A stretch of 19,691 nt of DNA from Candidatus Delongbacteria bacterium. Lineage in GTDB: Bacteria > Delongbacteria > UBA4055. The DNA lies in contig JAQICF010000062.1 of NCBI GenBank assembly GCA_027858795.1, forward strand, positions 1 through 19,691, written 5' to 3'. Below are positions 1 through 7,993 of the stretch, one piece after another (position 1 is the stretch's first letter; each line of letters opens with the position of its first letter). Both the position numbers and the translations under genes were made by a program. The notes below the pieces were generated by a model. That model was not told the origin of the DNA. It was given only the letters and a program-made list of their open reading frames with translations, and did not search any database.

Positions 1-683
1 TCATCGATCAGATAGGCTTTCTGTTCTATAAGTTCAATATCAAACTTCTCTGATTCAATCTTAATTATCTCAGGGTCATTTAAAAAGACCCGTTTAAGTT
101 CCTCTACATTATCTGTAAGAGTTGCTGAAAATAATAAATTCTGTCTCTTTTTTGGCAATAGAGCTAATATTTTATCTATCTCATCTTTAAAACCAAGATT
201 AAGTATCTTATCAGCTTCATCCAATACTAAAGTATCTATGCTGGAAATTTCTACTGCATTTGATTCGATTAATTCGATCAATCTGCCTGGTGTAGCTATC
301 AGAACATGAATTCCTTGTAAAGCCTGCATCTGTGTATTTATAGAAACTCCTCCATAAACGGCCAGTGTTTTGATGCGCTTCGGAAGATCCAAAGCAAATA
401 ATCTAAATACTTCCTTCACCTGATTAGCAAGTTCACGGGTTGGAACTAATATCAAAGCATTAGCACTTCTATTTCTGGGTCCGAGATTACCGATCAAGTT
501 CATCAATATTGGGATCACAAAGCCCAGAGTTTTACCTGAACCTGTTTTTGCGATTCCAAGGACATCTTTTCCTTTTAAAATTACTGGGATAGCTTTTTTT
601 TGAATAGGGTAGGGCTGAGTTAATTCTTGTTCGACTAATTTATCTAAGAAAAATTCAGTGATACCTAAAGACTTGAATGTCAT
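1..683 (-). CDS. DEAD-box ATP-dependent RNA helicase (RhlE-like), C-terminus beyond window
   Basis: ATP-dependent RNA unwinding enzyme, probably cytoplasmic and acting in ribosome assembly or mRNA turnover. Only the first 227 codons are present; the reading frame runs off the left edge. The visible part is essentially the whole RecA-like domain 1: the Q motif around Q28, motif I AKTGSGKT (45-52), motif Ia PTRELA (81-86), a GG pair (111-112), TPGR (131-134), DEAD (155-158) and SAT (186-188). All catalytic motifs are intact. The start is an ATG at 683 preceded by an AAGGAA Shine-Dalgarno. It lies 28 bases after the 230-residue gene on the same strand, so it is probably the distal gene of the phoH-hflX transcription unit. 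The family call is firm; the subfamily (RhlE rather than CsdA or SrmB) is not, because the C-terminal half is missing. Confidence 0.95.
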   Translation of the reverse strand, partial: MTFKSLGITEFFLDKLVEQELTQPYPIQKKAIPVILKGKDVLGIAKTGSGKTLGFVIPILMNLIGNLGPRNRSANALILVPTRELANQVKEVFRLFALDLPKRIKTLAVYGGVSINTQMQALQGIHVLIATPGRLIELIESNAVEISSIDTLVLDEADKILNLGFKDEIDKILALLPKKRQNLLFSATLTDNVEELKRVFLNDPEIIKIESEKFDIELIEQKAYLID

Positions 684-711
684 ATTTTTTTGTTCCTTTT
701 AGTTAAAGAGC

Positions 712-1404
712 TTATTTCCACGTCAAAGTTAAGGGAGTATCGTCTAATACCTTATTCATAATACTTTTTCTTCTACGATCATAAATTTCATCTTCTGATA
801 ATTTTCTTCTATTTGTTTTGAAAAAACTAAGAGCGTAATCTATTTCATCTTTAGCACTGTGTGACTTTGAATTCATTAAAATAAAGATGGTGTAATAGAA
901 GGGATAACCTTCCCATCCACCTTGATCGTCTCTGCTCAATGTGATATTATCTATCAAGCTGTCTAATTTTCCGTGATTAGGGTTAGTAATCGTAAAGTAA
1001 TTTATATATACTAATCCTGAGTGAGCACATTCACCGATATTGCAATCATCGGCTGCAAAACAAAAAAGCTTCGCTTCTCTGTCAAATAAGTCTAAGGCAT
1101 CGGTTATCTCTTTTTCCTTCAATTCTTTGTTGAATAAAAATAAAGCCTTAGCAGCTTCTAGGCTGAGAATATACCTAATAGCTAAATATGTATTTATATT
1201 TTCACCTGTGAATAATCTTATTTTATTATCAAAAACTTCTGTCGTAGGATCGAACATACCATAATATTGTGAATCTTCACTATACCGACTATTCATTAAA
1301 ATTTCAGCATAATTTTTCTTCTCATCAATAGAAAATTCTTTCTCATTGAATAAAGAGATATTGATTTCATCTATAATAGCATCTAATGTGGTATCGGAAT
1401 TCAT
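712..1404 (-). CDS. Unknown 230-residue protein, possibly an alpha/alpha-toroid (prenyltransferase-like) fold
   Basis: No family is recognised with certainty. The product is soluble, with no signal peptide or membrane segment, and looks largely helical. A central stretch (about residues 155-175) has a DDQGGWEGYPFYYT pattern. That resembles the Gly-Gly-Trp and aromatic patterns in proteins with prenyltransferase or squalene-cyclase-like alpha/alpha repeats, but this is a resemblance by eye and not an assignment. Three cysteines cluster around residues 112-125. The C-terminus is basic (about 205-215, RRRK) and ends in TWK. The ATG at 1404 is preceded by AGGATAAA, a reasonable ribosome site. It sits 59 bases downstream of the giant TPR gene and 28 bases upstream of the helicase, which suggests co-transcription. 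The function cannot be inferred beyond that. Confidence 0.75.
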   Translation of the reverse strand: MNSDTTLDAIIDEINISLFNEKEFSIDEKKNYAEILMNSRYSEDSQYYGMFDPTTEVFDNKIRLFTGENINTYLAIRYILSLEAAKALFLFNKELKEKEITDALDLFDREAKLFCFAADDCNIGECAHSGLVYINYFTITNPNHGKLDSLIDNITLSRDDQGGWEGYPFYYTIFILMNSKSHSAKDEIDYALSFFKTNRRKLSEDEIYDRRRKSIMNKVLDDTPLTLTWK

Positions 1405-1432
1405 TTTATCCTATTTCTAATTAATGTCCAGA

Positions 1433-1453
1433 CAAGGGGATCTGATCCCCTTG
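1433..1453. repeat. Perfect inverted repeat between TPR gene and 230-aa gene
   Basis: The arms CAAGGGGATC and GATCCCCTTG are exactly complementary around a single central base. The element lies ten bases after the TPR gene stop and upstream of the next start. No T-run follows on the minus strand, so it is not an obvious terminator. It resembles the other intercistronic palindromes in G-rich arm and location, but lacks their GTAR flank. Confidence 0.7.
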
Positions 1454-1463
1454 ATGCAACCAA

Positions 1464-4400
1464 TTAATCGATCTTTACAGATTTTTTATTCTCTAATCTT
1501 TCAATGACTTTCTTAGCCTGTCTCCCATAAGAATCGTTAGAGTGGTTCTCTGATATCTCAGTAAGTATCTCTAAAGCTTTATCATACTCATGCAGTTCTT
1601 CATAGCAAAGAGCTGTTTTATATACTGCAGTCAGCTTCCATTCAAACTTTGAATCGATCTTCATTAGGTATTTAACCTTCAAGAATTCTGAAATAGCTTT
1701 TCTGAAATTACTCATCATCATATAAGTCTCAGCGATAAAAAATTGTGTAGCAGCTTCATCATCACCTTTAGCTTCATACATCAATCTTTTAAAGTATTCA
1801 AGTGCCTGATCATATTCCTCATTTCTCTGATAAATATTGCCTATTTCTATCCTTTTCTGGAATACATCTTCTTCATCAGGGTAGAGAGAAACATAACTTC
1901 TGATCATCTTGGCAGCAGCATCGTCAAACCCGAGTTTAACATACAGGTCGATTATATATTTATAAGCTTTCAACTTCAGATCATGATCTTTTGGGTGATT
2001 GATTATACTTTGAAAAGCAGTGATAGCCTTATCGAACATTTCTCTGTTGTTATAGATAGCTCCAAGATGGAAATTTGTTTCTATTGATATATCATCATCA
2101 GGGAATTTTGCAATGATCTCACTCCAGGTATCGAAAGCTTCATCTTTTTTACCGATGTTATACATTATTACAGCTTTTCCATACATTGCTTTAGGTACAA
2201 GCTTACTCTCAGGATAATCATTGATCAAACCTTTGTAACCTTTAAGAGCTTTATCCCAGCTTTTCATTGAAAGGTAAGAATTTGCTTTTTCCAGGTAGAA
2301 CTCAGGTTCAAATATATCTCTATCGTATTTTTCTCTGTGATCTTTTCTAAAATTCTTTAGAAGTTCATCAGCTTGAGTGATCTTATTCTGTCTGAATCTT
2401 GCGTGAATGATCTTTGCTTCCAGTTCAGTAGTATCTTCAGGTTTATAATCTTGAAGTATCTGATCATACTGCTTGATAGCCAAGTTATAATTGCCTTTGT
2501 CCAGGTCTATATCCGCCAATGTCATAGCTGCAAGGTAGCTTTTTTCGCCTTTCGAAAGTTTCTGGATTTGCTTTAAATTGTTTTCAAGTGATTCGGCATC
2601 ATTTCTGGATTTATAGATATCATTCAATTTAAGCAATACTTCCTGCTTATCAATATCGTTGGTGGAACTTGCCAGGTAAGCCCTATAATAATATTCTGAC
2701 TTGTCAAAGTTTTTAAGAGTAAAATAAATGTCAGCTATATTCTTAGAATAGTTATTTACATTAAAATTCCAGCGAGGGGAGATGATAGTATTATTCATCT
2801 CATCTTCAAGTTTGTTATATATGTTTAAAGCTTTGTTGTACTCTTTGTTACCGGAATAAATTTCTGCGATCTGCTCATCAACGGAAGCTGCTTTTTCTGA
2901 ATAATAAAATTCCGTCTTTATAGAGTTAAGGTAAAATATTTTTTTATCCGGTTCTATTGTAGGAATTGTAGCAAGTTTTGCTAAAGATCTAAGCTTATAT
3001 GTATCATTATTCTTCTTTGAAGATATGCTTTTGTAAAGTTCAATTGACTTATCTGTTTCGCCTGAGCTGTATAAGGCTTCCGCTCTTAAGAAATTTATCT
3101 CATCAACATATTTCGAATTTGATCTTGTTCCTATGAATTTCTCTGAATAACTAAGAAATCTCGGTATGTCTTTACTTTTATGAATATCAACGATGAACTT
3201 ATAGAATAAAGTTCCATCAACATCATCAACGTTGTTTTGTATCAAAGCTGGGTATTTAGCTTCTATCAATTGCTTCGATTCTTCTGCAGGGAATAACTTC
3301 TTTGTCAGTTCATAAAGTTCAACATTGGTTTTGTTTTGTATTTTATTACTAACATCAGCTATCTGAGTAACAGCAGTAAAATGTCCATAAGCTTTTTTAA
3401 GTTTCTGATCATCAGTGTTCTCAATGTTCACCAATGAAGAACCCAGTAGGTATAAACATTCTGTATCAGGTTCAACATTCTTTGCCTTAATAACATCAAT
3501 GTATTTATTTAAGTATTCAGCAGATCTGTAATAATCTTTCATCTTATAATAGTAAAATTTACCCCAGTCATAGATAAGCTTATCAGTGTTCTCTTCAAAT
3601 AATTTTCTTGAAGAAAGATCAGCAATTTCATCTAAGAGATCTTCTTCTCTTATCTTGTACTTGATGAGATATTCTTTCCTGGACCTTGCTAAAGTGTAAA
3701 GCTCGGATGCGGAATATTTTTCGAGTATCATTTCATACAGGATAAGAGCATTGTTAAAATCTTTTATCTTTAGAGCAGACTCACCTGCTAAGAAAATTGC
3801 ATTATCGATAAACTGAGAATGAGGATAGTTCTGTGAAAATTCTTTTAATATTTCAAGTGCAAATGAATATTTCCCTGATTCGTAGTAGGATCTACCTATT
3901 TTGAATTTAAGTTCATGAGAATTTTCATCTAATGGATATTTTTCAATAAAAGTCCTTAAGGCAATGATCCCTTTGTCATATTTTTTAGCTTTATTATAAT
4001 TCTCAAAACTTGCCAACAAAGATATTTTGATAAGTTCGTCAGTTTTATTTAAGATAGAATCCAGTTGAACTGAATTTAAAAGCATATCCCCGGCTTTTTC
4101 AAATTCATTAAGCTTTGCATATACATAAGAGGTCTTGATGTTTATATCAAGTGTATTACTAAAACTTTTAGCTTTATCGAACTCTTCTAAAGCCTTAGTA
4201 TAATTGTCCGTGAAATACTCAACTTCTCCTTTTAATAAAGAAATTATGTAGTTGTATTTATCAGGAATATCTTTAGCTTGATATAACAAATTACTCATTT
4301 CTTTAAATTTCTGATTAGATAATGCCAGTTCGGAGTATTCTATCAAAGCAGGGAAGTAGAATTTGTCTTTTGAGGAATAATCTTTAAATATCGTTTTTAG

Positions 4401-5087
4401 ATCTTTTTCTGCTATAGCTAATCTTTTTTGTCTTACTGAGAATAACGCATGATCATAAAGCACATTACTTTTCAATTCTTTCACATCTGTTCTAAGCAAT
4501 TCCTTGAAAGTTCTCTCCGCAAGAGCTATCTGATTTTCTTTTTCCTGTATCTTTGCAAGGATAAGCATAGATCTTTTTGTGAATATATTAGCAGGATAAT
4601 TCTTTCTCAGAACTGCAATATTTTCTTTAGTTTCTCCGACAAGGTTGATACTGTAGAATATTTCGATAGCTTTATATGCATTCTCAGGTATCTTAGATGA
4701 TTTAGGGAAATAGTTTTTCAACTGTAAATAATAACGTGCTGATTTTTCTTTGTCCGAGTTCTCTAATAGTTCAGCTGACTTTGTAATTGCAAGCTCACAA
4801 TATTCAGATCTTGGATAGTTTAATATGATCTTTTGATAGTTTGATAAGGCTTTTTCATTTTCATTAAGCTGTAAATAACAGTCGGCCAAATGATACTGTA
4901 CTTTAGGAGCTGAAATAGAAGATCCATAGGTTTCCAGGAAGGATCGGAACTGTGTAATAGCCACATCGTATATTTTATTATTATATAATTTGAAGCCGTA
5001 GGCTAATTCAGAACTTTCGTCCGACTGTGAGAATGATAGGGACGATAAAAGCATGATTAAAATTAGAATGTGTTTTATTGATCTCAT
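1464..5087 (-). CDS. Giant exported tetratricopeptide-repeat protein
   Basis: A 1207-residue protein built almost wholly of TPR-type helical pairs after an N-terminal signal peptide (about residues 1-20, hydrophobic core ending SLSFS before Q21). It is therefore probably periplasmic or attached to the envelope. Repeats carry the recurring features of BamD/YbgF-type TPRs: alternating aromatic, Ala and Gly positions, and repeat ends of the kind YP-x-S/D (for example near residues 90, 128, 385 and 421). No catalytic domain is seen. Such proteins act as scaffolds for protein-protein contacts, and envelope biogenesis or cell division is a plausible role, but that is inference. The ATG at 5087 has a GGGAG ribosome site. 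It follows hflX after a 151-base gap filled with inverted repeats and precedes the 230-residue gene by 59 bases. The size far exceeds BamD or YbgF (about 250 residues), so those gene names should not be applied. Confidence 0.9.
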   Translation of the reverse strand: MRSIKHILILIMLLSSLSFSQSDESSELAYGFKLYNNKIYDVAITQFRSFLETYGSSISAPKVQYHLADCYLQLNENEKALSNYQKIILNYPRSEYCELAITKSAELLENSDKEKSARYYLQLKNYFPKSSKIPENAYKAIEIFYSINLVGETKENIAVLRKNYPANIFTKRSMLILAKIQEKENQIALAERTFKELLRTDVKELKSNVLYDHALFSVRQKRLAIAEKDLKTIFKDYSSKDKFYFPALIEYSELALSNQKFKEMSNLLYQAKDIPDKYNYIISLLKGEVEYFTDNYTKALEEFDKAKSFSNTLDINIKTSYVYAKLNEFEKAGDMLLNSVQLDSILNKTDELIKISLLASFENYNKAKKYDKGIIALRTFIEKYPLDENSHELKFKIGRSYYESGKYSFALEILKEFSQNYPHSQFIDNAIFLAGESALKIKDFNNALILYEMILEKYSASELYTLARSRKEYLIKYKIREEDLLDEIADLSSRKLFEENTDKLIYDWGKFYYYKMKDYYRSAEYLNKYIDVIKAKNVEPDTECLYLLGSSLVNIENTDDQKLKKAYGHFTAVTQIADVSNKIQNKTNVELYELTKKLFPAEESKQLIEAKYPALIQNNVDDVDGTLFYKFIVDIHKSKDIPRFLSYSEKFIGTRSNSKYVDEINFLRAEALYSSGETDKSIELYKSISSKKNNDTYKLRSLAKLATIPTIEPDKKIFYLNSIKTEFYYSEKAASVDEQIAEIYSGNKEYNKALNIYNKLEDEMNNTIISPRWNFNVNNYSKNIADIYFTLKNFDKSEYYYRAYLASSTNDIDKQEVLLKLNDIYKSRNDAESLENNLKQIQKLSKGEKSYLAAMTLADIDLDKGNYNLAIKQYDQILQDYKPEDTTELEAKIIHARFRQNKITQADELLKNFRKDHREKYDRDIFEPEFYLEKANSYLSMKSWDKALKGYKGLINDYPESKLVPKAMYGKAVIMYNIGKKDEAFDTWSEIIAKFPDDDISIETNFHLGAIYNNREMFDKAITAFQSIINHPKDHDLKLKAYKYIIDLYVKLGFDDAAAKMIRSYVSLYPDEEDVFQKRIEIGNIYQRNEEYDQALEYFKRLMYEAKGDDEAATQFFIAETYMMMSNFRKAISEFLKVKYLMKIDSKFEWKLTAVYKTALCYEELHEYDKALEILTEISENHSNDSYGRQAKKVIERLENKKSVKID

Positions 5088-5104
5088 ATTTTTACTCCCG
5101 TGTC

Positions 5105-5125
5105 ATCCTGAATTCATTTCAGGAT
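5105..5125. repeat. Inverted repeat with ATCCTGAA / TTCAGGAT arms
   Basis: Arms at 5105-5112 and 5118-5125 are exactly complementary, with a five-base loop. On the plus strand it is preceded by TGTC and followed by a T-run. This matches my recollection of a TGTCATCCTGAA...TTCAGGAT palindrome scattered in many bacterial genomes, so it is probably a mobile or REP-like element of a different type from its neighbours. It lies just upstream of the TPR gene ribosome site. Confidence 0.75.
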
Positions 5126-5139
5126 CTTTTTTTTAAAGA

Positions 5140-5165
5140 GGGGACGAAAAGAAATCGTCCCCTAC
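5140..5165 (-). repeat. GTAR-flanked palindrome, arms GGGGACGA / TCGTCCCC
   Basis: Arms at 5140-5147 and 5155-5162 pair perfectly across a seven-base A-rich loop. Read on the minus strand the element starts GTAGGGGACGA, so the shared GTAG flank precedes the stem. It lies in the hflX to TPR gap and has no terminator T-run on the transcribed strand. Confidence 0.85.
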
Positions 5166-5174
5166 ATTTTTTTC

Positions 5175-5198
5175 GGGCACAAGATGTTGTGCCCCTAC
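5175..5198 (-). repeat. GTAR-flanked palindrome, arms GGGCACAA / TTGTGCCC
   Basis: Arms at 5175-5182 and 5187-5194 pair perfectly with a four-base loop. On the minus strand it begins GTAGGGGCACAA. Between this element and the next lies an extra hairpin-forming pair, TACGAA (5196-5201) and TTCGTA (5212-5217), so consecutive elements appear joined by complementary linkers. Confidence 0.85.
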
Positions 5199-5218
5199 GA
5201 AACCCTTTGTGTTCGTAC

Positions 5219-5241
5219 GGGCTCAACAATTTGAGCCCTTA
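5219..5241 (-). repeat. Palindrome fused to the hflX stop codon, arms GGGCTCAA / TTGAGCCC
   Basis: Arms at 5219-5226 and 5231-5238 pair perfectly across CAAT. On the minus strand the hflX TAA (5241-5239) is immediately followed by the first base of the stem, so the stop codon doubles as the element's flank (ATAA here, against GTAG or GTAA in the others). Confidence 0.85.
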
Positions 5242-6519
5242 TGTTTTTACAATATATTTTTCAACCTTATTCAGATCTTCACTGTTTACAACTGCTTCAA
5301 CTATGACTCCTTCGTCAGTGAATTCTTTTGAAATCACATTCCCGAAATCATGTAGCTGAGCCAGTAATTTCTGTTCTTCAAATGGGAATAATAGCTTATA
5401 TACGCTTGAAAGATTTAGCATGTCGTCAATTTTTTTAAGAAGTTTTTCGATATTTTCTCCTGTCACAGCTGAAATAATAACTGATTTTGGGTATTTATCG
5501 ATAAAAATCTCTTCTCTGACCCTGTGCTCTGAAAGCATATCAACTTTGTTAAAGACCAATACAGAAGGTATCTCATGTGCTTCAATTTCCTTCAATACAA
5601 TATCAACAGCTTTGATCTGCTCTTCACAATTATCATCAGATATATCAACAACATGAACCAACAGGTCCGCATCGTTCACATCTTTCAATGTGGCTCTAAA
5701 AGATGCAACAAGATTTCCAGGAAGTGAAGAAATGAATCCCACAGTGTCCGAAAGTATTATGCTCTTACCTTTCTCAAGTTCAAGTGACCTTGCGGTAGAA
5801 TCTAAAGTTGCAAATAATTTATCCTCAACAAGTACATCAGCACCGGTGACTTTATTGAATAAGGTTGATTTCCCCGAATTGGTATAACCAACAAGACAAA
5901 CCTTCTTTATGTTCTCTCTCTGCTTTCTCTGAGTGATCTTCTGCTTCATTATATGGCTAAGTTCTTCACCGATCTTTCCGATCTCATGCCTGACGATCCT
6001 TTTATCAACTTCAATCTGCTTTTCACCCATACCTCTTGATGCACCGGTTCCACTACCAGAAGCACCCCTTTCTCTATCTAAATGTCCCCAGAGTTTCTTT
6101 AATCGAGGTAGTTGATACTTTAGTTCTGCCAATCTTACTTCAAGCTTAGCTTCTTTGGTTCTGGCATGGTCATGAAAGATGGCCAGGATCAACTCAGTTC
6201 TGTCGATAGCTTCAATTTCATGTTTTTTTAAGATATTCCTACCCTGTGTAGGTGATAGTTCATTGTCAAATATTAGGATATCAGCTTCGACCATTTCCAT
6301 CTTGGCTTTAATATCTTCCAAAAAACCTTTTCCAACATAAGTTGACTTCTCTATTCCTTTTCTTGATTGAATGAATTTCCCTTTTGTTTCAATCCCTGCT
6401 GTATCCGCAAGTCTTTCAAGCTCTTCAAGTGAAATTTCTTTCTGCTCAAGGTCTCTTTTATTTAAACATACTCCAACTAAAAAAGCTTTGGGTATTATTT
6501 TTTCTATAATCGTTTCCAT
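5239..6519 (-). CDS. hflX: GTPase HflX, ribosome-splitting factor
   Basis: HflX is a GTPase that binds the 50S subunit and, in species studied, splits stalled or hibernating ribosomes under heat or other stress. The 426 residues match the usual family length. The N-terminal HflX domain (about 10-140) includes the IDRTELIL and LEVRLAELKYQLPRL stretches, followed by the Gly/Ser-rich GASGSGTGASRGMGEKQIE linker typical of the family. The G domain shows G1 GYTNSGKST (211-219), G2 near TLDST (238-242), G3 DTVG (258-261), G4 NKVD (324-327) and G5 SAVTG (350-354), all intact. The ATG at 6519 follows a clear AGGAG site. The gene is 36 bases downstream of phoH on the same strand, and its own TAA abuts an inverted repeat. 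The neighbouring PhoH2 and DEAD-box genes fit an RNA and ribosome-stress theme. Confidence 0.97.
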   Translation of the reverse strand: METIIEKIIPKAFLVGVCLNKRDLEQKEISLEELERLADTAGIETKGKFIQSRKGIEKSTYVGKGFLEDIKAKMEMVEADILIFDNELSPTQGRNILKKHEIEAIDRTELILAIFHDHARTKEAKLEVRLAELKYQLPRLKKLWGHLDRERGASGSGTGASRGMGEKQIEVDKRIVRHEIGKIGEELSHIMKQKITQRKQRENIKKVCLVGYTNSGKSTLFNKVTGADVLVEDKLFATLDSTARSLELEKGKSIILSDTVGFISSLPGNLVASFRATLKDVNDADLLVHVVDISDDNCEEQIKAVDIVLKEIEAHEIPSVLVFNKVDMLSEHRVREEIFIDKYPKSVIISAVTGENIEKLLKKIDDMLNLSSVYKLLFPFEEQKLLAQLHDFGNVISKEFTDEGVIVEAVVNSEDLNKVEKYIVKT

Positions 6520-6535
6520 GTTTCTCCTGTGCTAG

Positions 6536-6559
6536 AGACGCAAAATATTGCGTCTTTAC
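6536..6559 (-). repeat. Palindrome fused to the phoH stop codon, arms AGACGCAA / TTGCGTCT
   Basis: Arms at 6536-6543 and 6548-6555 pair perfectly with a four-base AT loop. On the minus strand the phoH TAA (6558-6556), inside a GTAA context, is directly followed by the stem. The element fills most of the 36-base phoH-hflX gap and ends just before the hflX AGGAG site, so the hairpin could affect hflX translation or transcript processing. Confidence 0.88.
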
Positions 6560-7902
6560 AATAGTTTTGAGGCTAGTTCTGATAATTCAGAACGTTCTCC
6601 TTTTCTCAATGTGATGTGTGCATATAATTCTTGATTCTCCAAACGGTCAATTATGTATGATAGTCCGTTTGAACCTGAATCCAGAAAAGGTGTATCTATC
6701 TGGTAAATGTCACCAGTGAACACAACTTTTGTACCTACACCTGCTCTTGTAATGATTGTCTTTACTTCATGAGGGGATAAGTTCTGAGCTTCATCAACGA
6801 TGAAGTATACATTACTTAGAGTTCGTCCTCTGATATATGCGAGAGGGGAGATAAGTAACTTTTCTCTTTTCTGTAATTCATTTATTATCTCATACTGCTC
6901 TGATCCTTCTTTGAAATTATTCTGAATGAATTGAAGGTTGTCATATAACGGTTGCATGTATGGTTCTATCTTGTTTTTTGCTGTTCCAGGAAGATAACCG
7001 ATGTCCTTGTTGCTCAGAGGTACAATTGGTCTGCTTAAGAATATCTGCTTGTAATTTTTTCTCATAGCCAATGAAGAAGCTAAAGCCAGTAAAGTTTTAC
7101 CTGTTCCGGCTGTTCCGGAGATCGTTACCAGTCTTATTCTGTCATCCAACAAAGCATCAATTGCGAAAGTTTGTTCTGAGTTCCTTGGTTTAATACCAAA
7201 GACCTCCTTGCTCTCAACTTGCTCTATCTGTTGTTCAAAATGGCTGTATTTTGCTAAAGCTGATTTTTTGTCACTTTTCAAGATATAGTATTTATTAGGG
7301 TTCAAAGGAAGATCATCTTTCAATGGTGTGAATTCATCCACAGGGATCTTTTTATTTGTTAATAATTTACTTATCATATCATCATCTATTTCTTCGATGG
7401 TTTGAACACCTGTAAATAACTCTTCCAAACTTTTGATCTTACCTTCATTGTAATCAATTGCTACCAATCCCAAAGCTCTGGCTTTTATCCTTAAATTCAT
7501 ATCTTTAGTTACAAATTTAACTTCTTTATCAGGATTATCTTCGATATAGTTTACAGCTCCGGATAGAATATAATTGTCTTCTTTATTTCCTGAAAGTTTA
7601 TTCCTAAAACCATTTCTAAAGCTGACATCTGTAATAACGAACACTTTTCCTCTACCTTCACCTAAGTCGATCCCGTCTGTAAATAAAGTTGCTTTAGGAG
7701 CATTATCACCACCTGAAAGTTCATCGATTTGTCTTATAAATTCTCTTGCACTAAAGTTCAATTGATTATGACCTTTTTTAAAATCATCTATTTCTTCCAA
7801 TACGGTGATAGGTATTCCTATATCTTCACTTCCAAATCCTTTCAGACAGTTGAAATCGTGCAATATTACGTTTGTGTCTATTATGTTTACTGTTTTGTTC
7901 AT
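6556..7902 (-). CDS. phoH2: PhoH2-type protein: PIN ribonuclease domain fused to PhoH ATPase
   Basis: A cytoplasmic fusion of a PIN endoribonuclease domain with a PhoH ATPase/helicase domain; characterised PhoH2 proteins unwind and cleave RNA. The PIN domain (about 5-155) shows the acidic residues expected of a metal site: D9 in IIDTN, E36/E37 in VLEEID, D109 in KEDNYIL and D134 in TKDMN. A linker follows to about 235. The PhoH domain then carries Walker A GTAGTGKT (263-270), LSRPIVPLSNKDIGYLPG (289-306), Walker B IVDEAQN (368-374) and the FTGDIYQIDTP stretch (395-405). The length of 448 is normal. The ATG at 7902 follows a GGAG site. The 5' side carries three tandem inverted repeats before this ribosome site, and the stop codon is part of another. 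Probably the first gene of the phoH2-hflX-TPR-helicase unit. Confidence 0.95.
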   Translation of the reverse strand: MNKTVNIIDTNVILHDFNCLKGFGSEDIGIPITVLEEIDDFKKGHNQLNFSAREFIRQIDELSGGDNAPKATLFTDGIDLGEGRGKVFVITDVSFRNGFRNKLSGNKEDNYILSGAVNYIEDNPDKEVKFVTKDMNLRIKARALGLVAIDYNEGKIKSLEELFTGVQTIEEIDDDMISKLLTNKKIPVDEFTPLKDDLPLNPNKYYILKSDKKSALAKYSHFEQQIEQVESKEVFGIKPRNSEQTFAIDALLDDRIRLVTISGTAGTGKTLLALASSLAMRKNYKQIFLSRPIVPLSNKDIGYLPGTAKNKIEPYMQPLYDNLQFIQNNFKEGSEQYEIINELQKREKLLISPLAYIRGRTLSNVYFIVDEAQNLSPHEVKTIITRAGVGTKVVFTGDIYQIDTPFLDSGSNGLSYIIDRLENQELYAHITLRKGERSELSELASKLL

Positions 7903-7920
7903 TTCGGCTCCTTTTTTACG

Positions 7921-7945
7921 AGACGTAGTGGTACTACGTCTTTAC
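7921..7945 (-). repeat. GTAR-flanked palindrome in phoH leader, arms AGACGTAGT / ACTACGTCT
   Basis: Nine-base arms at 7921-7929 and 7933-7941 pair perfectly. On the minus strand it begins GTAAAGACG, the same start as the element at the end of phoH, but the rest of the arm differs and the opposite arm differs to match. It lies about ten bases upstream of the phoH ribosome site. Confidence 0.87.
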
Positions 7946-7951
7946 GGTTCG

Positions 7952-7976
7952 TATAGACGTTGCACCGCAACGTCTC
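7952..7976 (+). repeat. Palindrome in phoH leader, opposite orientation, arms AGACGTTGC / GCAACGTCT
   Basis: Nine-base arms at 7955-7963 and 7967-7975 pair perfectly with a three-base gap. Its TAT-type flank is on the plus-strand side, so it appears inverted relative to its neighbours. A T-run follows on the plus strand, but no plus-strand gene reads into it. Confidence 0.85.
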
Positions 7977-7993
7977 TTTTTTCGTTTTCTCTG

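Noticed and set aside
1040..1264. Plus-strand open frame opposite the 230-residue gene, and similar ones elsewhere (for example 1743-2087, 5690-5887)
   Set aside because: Each lies wholly within a well-supported minus-strand gene, with low-complexity Ser/Ile/Phe-rich translation and no start signals.
1464..5087. Naming the giant TPR protein BamD or YbgF
   Set aside because: The repeat style is similar, but it is nearly five times longer and lacks the diagnostic features of either.
5105..5134. ATCCTGAA hairpin plus T-run as a terminator
   Set aside because: The T-run is on the plus strand, where no gene reads; on the transcribed minus strand no T-run follows the hairpin.
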